Positions 1 through 5,101 of a stretch of DNA of 5,101 nt are shown in pieces. The DNA comes from an uncultured Collinsella sp. (GTDB taxonomy: Bacteria; Actinomycetota; Coriobacteriia; Coriobacteriales; Coriobacteriaceae), in assembly GCA_902475375.1 (NCBI GenBank), contig CABRZC010000121.1:1-5101 (forward strand). Direction: 5' to 3'. The notes beneath the pieces were generated by a model that was given only the letters and a program-made list of their open reading frames with translations, was not told where the DNA came from and searched no databases. The position numbers were made by a program, and so were the translations under genes. Each line of letters begins with the position of its first letter. Positions within the stretch are counted from its first letter, which is position 1.

Positions 1-80
1 CGCTCTTTATATTGCCTAGCGGCCAAGTAGTTTTTTGGGACATGCCTAGAAATCTACCGAATGGAATGCTTGGGCGGGGG

Positions 81-86
81 TATCAT
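81..86 (+). promoter_or_regulatory. Candidate -10 box of the operon promoter (weak)
   Basis: TATCAT matches the TATAAT consensus at five of six positions and lies 38 nt before the regulator start codon, so transcription would begin near 92-94. No convincing -35 hexamer sits 16-18 nt upstream; the best-looking TTG-type hexamers (35-40 and 70-75) are wrongly spaced. The upstream 80 nt contain no supported gene. An alternative is that the real promoter lies further left or uses a factor with a different consensus. Confidence 0.25.
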
Positions 87-90
87 CTTT

Positions 91-127
91 CACCGAAAAT
101 AGTTTCTAGTGTTAGGGGTTTTCGGTG
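91..127 (+). promoter_or_regulatory. Inverted repeat over the MarR gene start: candidate operator or start-masking hairpin
   Basis: CACCGAAAA at 91-99 and TTTTCGGTG at 119-127 are perfect reverse complements (9 bp) separated by 19 nt. The right arm includes the whole GTG start codon, and the loop contains the AGGGG ribosome-binding site. As DNA this could be an operator for the autoregulating MarR protein; its arms are farther apart than in usual compact MarR operators. As RNA it could fold into a hairpin that sequesters the start codon. Which role is real, if either, cannot be decided from the sequence. Confidence 0.45.
114..118 (+). promoter_or_regulatory. Ribosome-binding site of the MarR gene
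   Basis: AGGGG lies 6 nt before the GTG at 125. It is a weak Shine-Dalgarno sequence compared with those of the two downstream genes. An in-frame TAG at 113-115 closes the frame just upstream, so GTG 125 is the first possible start. The next in-frame ATG (182) would remove the first helix of the protein. Confidence 0.5.
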
Positions 128-574
128 GAAGATACCGATTTCCATGAGCTTGGGCGTCAACTCTTTACCGAGTTTGGCAGCATGCACCAGCGCGTTTCGC
201 GCTTTGCCGACCAGGCTCTGGGTGGCGAGATGGCCGTCATGCGCGCCCTCATGCGCGCCGGCGGCTCGCTCACGCCGAGCGAACTCGCCGATCGTGCCTG
301 GGTCTCGAGCGCCCGTATCGCCAATATCCTGCGCGCCCTCGAGGCCAAGGGCTGGGTCGAGCGCGAGCACTCAAAGACCGACCGTCGTCGCGTACACGTC
401 ACAGTGACCGACAAGGGATTCCAGGTCATCGAAATCAAACGTCGGGAATTCGAGGACCGCACCGCAGCCTTCCTCGAGCAGCTCGGCGAAACAGATACCC
501 AAGAGATGGTGCGCCTTCTAAGACGTGCCAACGAAATTATCGACCGCAATCAAGAAAGGAGAGATGCCGAGTGA
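125..574 (+). CDS. MarR-family winged-helix transcriptional regulator
   Basis: This 149-residue protein has the usual MarR length (about 140-150). An N-terminal helix region (about 5-45) and a C-terminal helix region (about 100-148) would form the dimer interface. Between them lies the winged helix-turn-helix: LTPSELADRAWVSS at 49-62 leads into the recognition helix (about 62-76), followed by GWVERE and a basic wing containing DRRR at 86-89 and the strand VHVTVTDKG, which is the diagnostic MarR wing pattern. Members of this family are dimeric cytosolic DNA-binding proteins, usually repressors released by small phenolic or drug-like ligands. The gene starts with GTG and its stop overlaps the next start by 4 nt, so it is the first gene of an exporter operon. 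The likely role, by inference, is ligand-sensing autorepressor of that exporter. The inverted repeat over its own start could be its target. No metal-ligand or reactive-cysteine sensor is visible; the protein has no cysteine. Confidence 0.93.
   Translation: MEDTDFHELGRQLFTEFGSMHQRVSRFADQALGGEMAVMRALMRAGGSLTPSELADRAWVSSARIANILRALEAKGWVEREHSKTDRRRVHVTVTDKGFQVIEIKRREFEDRTAAFLEQLGETDTQEMVRLLRRANEIIDRNQERRDAE
553..563 (+). promoter_or_regulatory. Ribosome-binding site setting the GTG start of the first ABC gene
   Basis: AGAAAGGAGAG contains AAGGAG at 556-561, 9 nt before GTG 571. It lies inside the end of the MarR gene. An ATG at 564 follows it more closely but is in another frame and meets a stop within ten codons. 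This supports GTG 571 as the start, with a 4-nt GTGA overlap and probable translational coupling. Confidence 0.8.
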
Positions 575-2940
575 GGATTCTCAAGCTCTTTAAAAAACAT
601 ATCCTGGCACTGTTCGCAGCTATCGTACTTATCGTAATCAGCTGCAACGCCGATCTGGCGCTGCCTACCTATATGAGCGACATCGTCGACGTGGGTGTGC
701 AGCAAGGCGGCATCGCCTCGCCCGTACCCGACACCATTCGCGCCGAATCGCTCGACGACCTTGAGCTCTTTATGAGCGATAAGGACGCCAAGGCTGTGGA
801 GGCCGTGTTTAGCAAGGCGGACAATAACGGCATTCGAACGTACAAGGGCACCGAGGAGGAGCGCGCCGACGGCGGCAAGATTGCCGACATCATGAGCCTG
901 CCCGAGACTGTCGTCCTTTCGTTCAACCAGGGCATCGATGCCAACTCCATGGGCGACATGACCGGCGCATCTACAGAGGCAAGCGATGACGGCGCCGCTC
1001 AGGCCATGCCCACCCCCGAGCAGATGGCGGCGATGACGCCCGAGCAGCTCGCCGAGATACAGCAGAAGGCCGCAGCGGCGCAGAACATGCAAAAGCAGAT
1101 TGATGCCGACGGCGGTAAGGTCACCATGAAGAGTCTGCGTCTAGGCGTTGAAGGCGGCCTAATCGACCAGGGCAAGCTCGTGGAGGGCGCCAACGATATG
1201 GCGGACAAAATGGGCTCCATGTCGGGTTCCATCGTGACCCAACGCGCCGTGAGCTATGTGCAAGACGAGTACAAGGCGCAAGGCATCAACCCCGCCGACG
1301 TGCAGAACGCCTACCTGGGCCGCATGGCGACCACGATGTTTGGTCTGTGCCTTGTGTCGCTCGTCGCCACCATCCTGACCGGTGCCGTGGCTTCGCGCAC
1401 CGCCTGTTCCATCGCACGCGACCTGCGCCGCGAGACCTTCAACAAGGTTATGCACTTCTCGCCGGCCGAGGTGGGCAAGTTTAGCCAGGCCTCGCTCATC
1501 ACCCGCTGCACCAACGACATTCAGCAGATCCAGATGGCCGCAACCCTGTTTATCCGCATGTGTCTGATGGCCCCCGTCATGGGCATCGTCGCCGTCATGC
1601 GCGTCCTGGCCAACCATACCGGCCTAGAGTGGACCATCGCCGTGGCCATCATCGCGGTCTCGGCCGTCGTCGGCGTGCTTATGGGCCTCACCATGCCCAA
1701 GTTCAAAAAGATGCAGAGCTTTGTGGACCGTGTGAACCTTACCGCCCGCGAGCTGCTCGACGGCCTTATGCCCATCCGCTCGTTCAACCGCGAGGAGCAT
1801 GAGCTCGAGCGTTTTGACAAGGCGTCGCTCGACCTGATGACCACGCAGCTCTACACCAACCGCGCCATGAGCTTTATGATGCCGCTTATGATGCTTGTCA
1901 TGAACTGCATCACCGTGCTTATCGTCTGGTTTGGCGCCCAGGGAGTGTCCGACGGCGTGATGCAGGTCGGCAACATGATGGCGTTTATCTCCTACACCAT
2001 GCAGATCGTCATGGCGTTTATGATCCTCACCATGGTTTCGGTCATTCTGCCCCGTGCCGAGGTCGCAGCTGAGCGCGTGGAAGAGGTCATCACCTGCCCC
2101 ACGAGCATCAACGACCCTGCCTCGCCCAAACTGCCCGCAGCCAGCGCGCCGCGCGGTGAGCTCACCTTCCGCGACGTGAGCTTCCAGTACCCCGATGCCC
2201 GCGCCGATGTCATCAGCGGCGTGAACTTCACCACGCACGCCGGCCAGATGCTCGGCATCATTGGCTCCACGGGTTCGGGCAAGTCCACGCTTGTGCAGCT
2301 CATCCCGCGCCTGTACGACGTCACGGGCGGCAGCATTTCACTCGACGGCATCGACGTGCGCGACATGACCCTTTCCGAGCTGCGCCGCCGCATCGGTTAT
2401 ATTCCGCAGCAGGGTCGTCTATTCTCGGGTACCGTCGAGAGCAACCTCAAGTTTGCCGGCGACATGGTGAGCGATGATGACATGCGCCAGGCAGCACGCG
2501 TCGCCCAGGCGGAAAACTTTATCGCCGAGCGCGAGGGCGGCTACGACTCCCCCATCAGCCAGGGCGGCTCCAATGTTTCGGGCGGTCAGCGCCAGCGTCT
2601 GGCCATCGCCCGCGCGTTGGCCAAAAAGCCCGAGGTCGTGGTGTTCGATGATTCGTTTAGCGCCCTCGACTACAAGACCGACGCGCGCCTGCGCGAAGAG
2701 CTGGCCAAAAACGTTACCGACGCCGCACTCGTGGTCGTGGCCCAGCGCATCGCGACCATCATGCACGCCGACCAGATCATCGTGCTCGATGACGGCCACG
2801 TAGTGGGCACCGGCACGCACGAGGAGCTGCTACGCAGCTGCCCGGCGTACCTGGAGATCGCACAGTCGCAGCTTTCCGCCGAGGAGCTGGGGCTTACCCA
2901 AAAAGAAATTGCAGCCGTCATGGAAGGAGGCGAGCGCTAA
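571..2940 (+). CDS. Heterodimeric ABC exporter subunit with degenerate ATPase site and large extracellular domain
   Basis: This 789-residue half-transporter has a membrane domain fused to a nucleotide-binding domain and is about 200 residues longer than the usual 580 or so. TM1 is at about 10-32, followed by an unusual soluble stretch (about 41-247), then TM2 (about 252-275), TM3 (323-345), TM4 (354-374), TM5 (433-456) and TM6 (469-495). The ATPase domain shows A-loop Tyr540, Walker A GSTGSGKST (565-573), Q-loop Gln613, signature VSGGQ (669-673), Walker B ending in D693, and D-loop SALD (697-700). Two key residues deviate: the catalytic Glu after Walker B is Asp694 (FDDS), and the switch-loop His is Gln725 (VAQR). 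These changes mark the non-hydrolysing site of TM287/LmrC/BmrC-type subunits. The protein should therefore work as a heterodimer with the next gene product in the cytoplasmic membrane, exporting an unknown substrate. The reading frame is intact. TM1 to TM6 and the ATPase domain are clear; the function of the insert is unknown. Confidence 0.95.
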   Translation: MRILKLFKKHILALFAAIVLIVISCNADLALPTYMSDIVDVGVQQGGIASPVPDTIRAESLDDLELFMSDKDAKAVEAVFSKADNNGIRTYKGTEEERADGGKIADIMSLPETVVLSFNQGIDANSMGDMTGASTEASDDGAAQAMPTPEQMAAMTPEQLAEIQQKAAAAQNMQKQIDADGGKVTMKSLRLGVEGGLIDQGKLVEGANDMADKMGSMSGSIVTQRAVSYVQDEYKAQGINPADVQNAYLGRMATTMFGLCLVSLVATILTGAVASRTACSIARDLRRETFNKVMHFSPAEVGKFSQASLITRCTNDIQQIQMAATLFIRMCLMAPVMGIVAVMRVLANHTGLEWTIAVAIIAVSAVVGVLMGLTMPKFKKMQSFVDRVNLTARELLDGLMPIRSFNREEHELERFDKASLDLMTTQLYTNRAMSFMMPLMMLVMNCITVLIVWFGAQGVSDGVMQVGNMMAFISYTMQIVMAFMILTMVSVILPRAEVAAERVEEVITCPTSINDPASPKLPAASAPRGELTFRDVSFQYPDARADVISGVNFTTHAGQMLGIIGSTGSGKSTLVQLIPRLYDVTGGSISLDGIDVRDMTLSELRRRIGYIPQQGRLFSGTVESNLKFAGDMVSDDDMRQAARVAQAENFIAEREGGYDSPISQGGSNVSGGQRQRLAIARALAKKPEVVVFDDSFSALDYKTDARLREELAKNVTDAALVVVAQRIATIMHADQIIVLDDGHVVGTGTHEELLRSCPAYLEIAQSQLSAEELGLTQKEIAAVMEGGER
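691..1311 (+). other. Region encoding the extracytoplasmic insert between TM1 and TM2
   Basis: Residues about 41-247 of the first ABC subunit replace the short first external loop of ordinary exporters. By topology the stretch should face outside. It has two more ordered-looking parts (about 41-125 and 185-247), joined by a flexible Ala, Gln and Met-rich linker (about 131-180) that holds an 8-residue tandem repeat. It contains no cysteine and no recognised motif. Methionines occur in short-spaced groups: 127/130, 152/155 and 210/214/217. BmrC of Bacillus is, to my knowledge, also described with an extracellular domain at this position, so such a domain has precedent, but I cannot show homology. 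Confidence 0.8.
1012..1059 (+). repeat. Imperfect 24-bp tandem repeat encoding TPEQMAAM / TPEQLAEI
   Basis: Two adjacent 8-codon units (1012-1035 and 1036-1059) encode residues 148-155 and 156-163 of the first ABC subunit. TPEQ is identical in both, followed by Met/Leu, Ala, Ala/Glu and Met/Ile. The unit is amphipathic and probably helical, and it lies in the flexible middle of the extracytoplasmic insert. It is a likely product of local duplication, or of drift in a low-complexity linker. Confidence 0.65.
2924..2930 (+). promoter_or_regulatory. Ribosome-binding site of the second ABC gene
   Basis: AAGGAGG, a near-perfect Shine-Dalgarno sequence, lies 9 nt before ATG 2940, within the last codons of the upstream gene. 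The stop and start overlap as TAATG (1 nt shared), which favours coupled translation and roughly equal amounts of the two subunits. Confidence 0.85.
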
Positions 2941-4796
2941 TGGCAGACGAGACCAAGACTCAGATTCCCAAGCCCACCCGCCAGCGTGGTCCCATGGGCC
3001 GCATGGGCGGCATGCGTCGTGGCGAAAAGGCCAAGGACTTTAAGGGCACCATGAGGCAGCTGCTCGGCTATATCGGCCAGCACAAGATTGCTGTGTTTAC
3101 CGCCGTCGCCTTTGCCGTGTGCTCGGTCATCTTTAACATTGTGGGGCCCAAGGTGCTCGGCCAGGTTACCACCAAACTGTTCGAGGGCCTGGTTGCCAAG
3201 GTCAACGGTACCGGCGACGTTGACTTTGACTGGATCGCCAAGACGCTCGGCTTTTTGCTCTGCCTGTATCTGGCGAGCTCTGTCTGCAGCCTCATCCAGG
3301 GCTGGCTCATGACCGGCGTCACGCAAAAGATTTGCTACCGCATGCGCAAGGAGATCGCCGCCAAGATCGCCGTCGTTCCGATGAGTTACTTCAACGGCCA
3401 CAGCAAGGGAGACGTGCTCAGCCGCATCACCAACGACGTCGATACGCTGGGTCAGTCGCTCAACCAGAGCGTGACACAGCTCATCACGTCGGTGACGCAG
3501 ATTATCGGCGTGCTCGTCATGATGCTTTCGATCAGCCTGCCGCTTACCGGCGTCACCGTGCTCACGCTGCCGGCCGCCGCGATTATCCTGACCGTGATGA
3601 TTCACTTCTCGCAACCGTACTTCCGCGAGCAGCAGCAGGTTCTGGGCGCCGTCAACGGCATTATCGAGGAGGACTTTGCCGGCCAGAACGTTATTCAGGT
3701 GTTCGACCGCGCCGAGGCCTCAATCGAGGAGTTCGACCGTCAAAACGACCGCCTCTTTATTAGTGGCTGGCGTTCGCAGTTCCTGTCGGGCCTGATGATG
3801 CCGCTTATGAGCTTGGTGGGTAACATGGGTTACGTGGGCGTCGTCGTGGTGGGTGCGCAGCTCGCGCTGACCGGCAATGCCACGCCCGGCGACATCCAGA
3901 GCTTTATCCAGTACGTGCGCAACTTTACGCAGCCGGTGCAGCAGCTGGGCAACGTGAGCAACACGATGCAGTCGATGGCCGCCGCCACCGAGCGCGTGTT
4001 TGAATTCCTGGCCGCGCCCGAGGAGGAGCAGAAGGCCGACGCGCAGATTCCCGAGAAGCGCCCCGGCCACGTGGAGTTCGACCATGTCAAGTTTGGCTAC
4101 ACGCCCGACAAGACCATCATCCACGACTTTAGCTGCGAGGCGCAGCCCGGCCAAACCATTGCCATCGTCGGCCCCACCGGCGCCGGCAAGACCACGCTCA
4201 TTAAGCTGCTGCAGCGCTTTTACGACGTGGACGGCGGTTCGCTGCGCGTCGAAGGCGTCGACGTGCGCGACTGGGACCGCGCGGCGCTGCGCGGCGAGTT
4301 TGCCATGGTGCTGCAGGACACCTGGCTGTTTAACGGCACCATCCGCGAGAACATCCGCTACGGACGCCCCGATGCGACCGATGCCGAGGTCGAGGCCGCC
4401 GCACGCGCCGCACGCTGCGACCACTTTATCCATACGCTCGCCGGTGGCTACGACTTTATGATCAACGAGGAGGGCACTAACCTGTCGCAGGGTCAGCGCC
4501 AGCTCGTGACCATCGCCCGCGCCATTTTGGCCGACCGTCCGGCGCTGATTCTGGACGAGGCGACCTCCAACGTCGATACCCGCACCGAGGAGCTCATCCA
4601 GCGCGCCATGGATGCGCTGATGCAGGGCCGCACGAGCTTTGTCATCGCGCACCGCCTGTCCACGATCCGCAACGCCGACGTGATCTTGGTAATTCGCGAC
4701 GGCGACATCGTCGAGAAGGGTACACACGACGAGTTGCTCGCCCAGGGCGGCTTCTACGCCGACCTGTACAACTCGCAGTTCGACGAGGCGGCGTAA
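2940..4796 (+). CDS. Heterodimeric ABC exporter subunit with catalytic ATPase site
   Basis: This 618-residue half-transporter is close to the usual length apart from a basic Gly, Met and Arg-rich cytosolic N-terminus (about 1-36), which is common in this subunit type. Six membrane segments lie at about 50-73, 98-120, 181-199, 203-222, 282-306 and 320-345. The ATPase domain has A-loop Tyr387, Walker A GPTGAGKTT (411-419), Q-loop Gln459, signature LSQGQ (515-519), Walker B ending D539-E540 with the catalytic Glu present, D-loop SNVD (543-546) and switch His571 in IAHRLSTI. The catalytic residues are thus complete, whereas the signature has Gln for the first Gly. This is the expected complement of the degenerate upstream subunit: the working site pairs this Walker A/B and His with VSGGQ of the partner. 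It resembles TM288/LmrD/BmrD-type subunits. Overlap with the upstream gene supports an obligate pair. The substrate is not deducible; drug or lipid-like export is an inference from the family. Confidence 0.95.
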   Translation: MADETKTQIPKPTRQRGPMGRMGGMRRGEKAKDFKGTMRQLLGYIGQHKIAVFTAVAFAVCSVIFNIVGPKVLGQVTTKLFEGLVAKVNGTGDVDFDWIAKTLGFLLCLYLASSVCSLIQGWLMTGVTQKICYRMRKEIAAKIAVVPMSYFNGHSKGDVLSRITNDVDTLGQSLNQSVTQLITSVTQIIGVLVMMLSISLPLTGVTVLTLPAAAIILTVMIHFSQPYFREQQQVLGAVNGIIEEDFAGQNVIQVFDRAEASIEEFDRQNDRLFISGWRSQFLSGLMMPLMSLVGNMGYVGVVVVGAQLALTGNATPGDIQSFIQYVRNFTQPVQQLGNVSNTMQSMAAATERVFEFLAAPEEEQKADAQIPEKRPGHVEFDHVKFGYTPDKTIIHDFSCEAQPGQTIAIVGPTGAGKTTLIKLLQRFYDVDGGSLRVEGVDVRDWDRAALRGEFAMVLQDTWLFNGTIRENIRYGRPDATDAEVEAAARAARCDHFIHTLAGGYDFMINEEGTNLSQGQRQLVTIARAILADRPALILDEATSNVDTRTEELIQRAMDALMQGRTSFVIAHRLSTIRNADVILVIRDGDIVEKGTHDELLAQGGFYADLYNSQFDEAA

Positions 4797-4827
4797 ATTC
4801 TGTCGCAAGGAACGAATAACGCCCGAG

Positions 4828-4864
4828 AACGGGGACGCAGGACAATCTGCGTCCCCGTTTTTTT
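4828..4864 (+). terminator. Rho-independent terminator of the MarR-ABC operon
   Basis: AACGGGGACGCAG (4828-4840) pairs perfectly over 13 bp with CTGCGTCCCCGTT (4847-4859) around the 6-nt loop GACAAT. A run of seven T follows or overlaps the end of the stem (4858-4864). It begins 31 nt after the stop of the second ABC gene. On the opposite strand the stem is not followed by a T run, so it serves the + strand operon only. Confidence 0.95.
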
Positions 4865-4930
4865 GCTCTGCGGCCCTCGAATTAGCTCTCTTGGGGCCCG
4901 ATTGACAGCCCCTTCCGGACCCTGTGGCCA

Positions 4931-4997
4931 AAAAAGGTCAAATATGAGTACTGTTACATTTTTAGTAGCAGCCAAAACCGCCTCAAATGACCTTTTT
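4931..4997. repeat. Nested inverted-repeat element in the intergenic region
   Basis: AAAAAGGTCA (4931-4940) and TGACCTTTTT (4988-4997) form a perfect 10-bp inverted repeat enclosing 47 nt. Inside it, CTGTTAC (4951-4957) and GTAGCAG (4965-4971) can form a second 7-bp stem with one G-T pair and a 7-nt loop. The surrounding sequence has no supported gene. The ends are A/T runs on both strands, so it could act as a weak bidirectional terminator, a protein-binding site, a structured RNA, or a copy of an intergenic repeat family. Its role is unknown; only the symmetry is seen. Confidence 0.5.
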
Positions 4998-5063
4998 GCG
5001 GCTTCTATACGCCTTCAAATTAATCAAAACGCCCGTCAGTATGCTTCTGTGTGCCAACGTTAA

Positions 5064-5091
5064 TGAACATATTTACTGTAGTGTCTATTAT
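5064..5091 (+). promoter_or_regulatory. Candidate promoter pointing out of the right edge (weak)
   Basis: TGAACA (5064-5069) matches TTGACA at four of six positions, and TATTAT (5086-5091) matches TATAAT at five of six, with a 16-nt spacer in an AT-rich stretch. Transcription would start just beyond or at the window edge, so a + strand gene should follow soon. Such matches arise easily in AT-rich DNA, and the downstream gene is not visible. Confidence 0.25.
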
Positions 5092-5101
5092 CTTGTAAGC
5101 T

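Larger units (their letters stand above)
4865..5101. other. Non-coding stretch after the operon
   Basis: These 237 nt are more AT-rich than the operon, especially after 4930. The short open frames crossing them have no Shine-Dalgarno sequence, start inside the terminator or run through the inverted repeat, and have no recognisable protein features. Besides the nested inverted repeat I see only a short GGGGC/GCCCC hairpin (4893-4897 / 4908-4912) and a possible outgoing promoter at the right edge. Confidence 0.6.

Noticed and set aside
13..49. Direct repeat TGCCTAG at 13-19 and 43-49 in the leader
   Set aside because: The spacing of 30 nt is suggestive of three helical turns, but a 7-nt match in a leader of this length is quite likely by chance.
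12..407. 131-codon + strand open frame overlapping the MarR gene
   Set aside because: Its second half is the out-of-frame shadow of the MarR gene, rich in Arg, Ser, Ala and Pro, and it has no ribosome-binding site or recognised motif.
631..645. Lipobox-like VISC (residues 22-25) after a hydrophobic N-terminus in the first ABC subunit
   Set aside because: The position corresponds to TM1 of the exporter fold, and the following residues (LALPTYMSDIVD) match the usual end of TM1 in this family, so lipoprotein processing is unlikely.
4902..4907. Perfect TTGACA -35 hexamer after the terminator
   Set aside because: No -10-like hexamer lies 15-19 nt downstream; the region there is GC-rich.
3720..4931. 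Long open frame of 403 codons on the - strand across the second ABC gene
   Set aside because: It lies antisense to a clearly identified ABC ATPase gene, has no family motif and a His-, Gly- and Ala-rich composition typical of the complement of GC-rich coding DNA, and runs through the terminator.
4863..5063. 66-codon + strand open frame after the operon
   Set aside because: It would start with TTG in the terminator T run, lacks a ribosome-binding site and crosses the nested inverted repeat; no protein features are visible.
4949..5079. TACTGT repeated at 4949-4954 and 5074-5079, each shortly after ATAT
   Set aside because: A six-base match in AT-rich DNA with different flanks is not more than expected by chance.
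1..5101. CRISPR arrays, tRNA or rRNA genes, insertion sequences and phage or defence genes
   Set aside because: No array-like repeats, tRNA cloverleaf, transposase motifs or terminal inverted repeats were seen; the window is filled by one regulator-exporter operon.

Overview
The window looks like a single ordinary chromosomal operon from a high-GC Gram-positive bacterium. The most likely source is the Coriobacteriia, and a Collinsella-type gut actinobacterium is my best guess. Reasons are GC-rich third codon positions combined with frequent TTT for Phe, GTG starts, tightly overlapping genes, and AT-richer flanks. The taxon is inferred from style only, because the window holds no rRNA or other taxonomic marker.

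Layout. Positions 1-124 are a 5' leader with a weak candidate -10 box and a perfect 9-bp inverted repeat (91-99 / 119-127) that encloses the Shine-Dalgarno region and covers the GTG start of the first gene. Positions 125-574 encode a MarR-family winged-helix regulator. Positions 571-2940 encode a 789-residue ABC exporter half-transporter that has a degenerate nucleotide-binding site and an extra soluble domain of about 200 residues between TM1 and TM2. Positions 2940-4796 encode a 618-residue partner half-transporter with a complete catalytic site. All three genes lie on the + strand and overlap by 4 nt and 1 nt, so they are almost certainly co-transcribed and translationally coupled. A strong intrinsic terminator (4828-4864) closes the operon. 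Positions 4865-5101 contain no convincing gene. They hold a nested inverted-repeat element (4931-4997) and a weak candidate promoter pointing out of the right edge.

How the genes work together. The two ABC proteins carry complementary active-site features. The first has Asp in place of the catalytic Glu and Gln in place of the switch His. The second has the full D-E and H set but an LSQGQ signature. This is the known signature of heterodimeric type IV exporters of the TM287/288, LmrCD and BmrCD type, in which one ATP site hydrolyses and the other mainly binds ATP. The MarR protein is the probable ligand-responsive autorepressor. The exported substrate cannot be read from the sequence; drugs, bile-type amphiphiles or lipids are all possible.

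I do not see a wholly new system. The least explained parts are the long extracytoplasmic domain of the first transporter subunit, the hairpin over the start of the regulator gene, and the structured non-coding element after the terminator.
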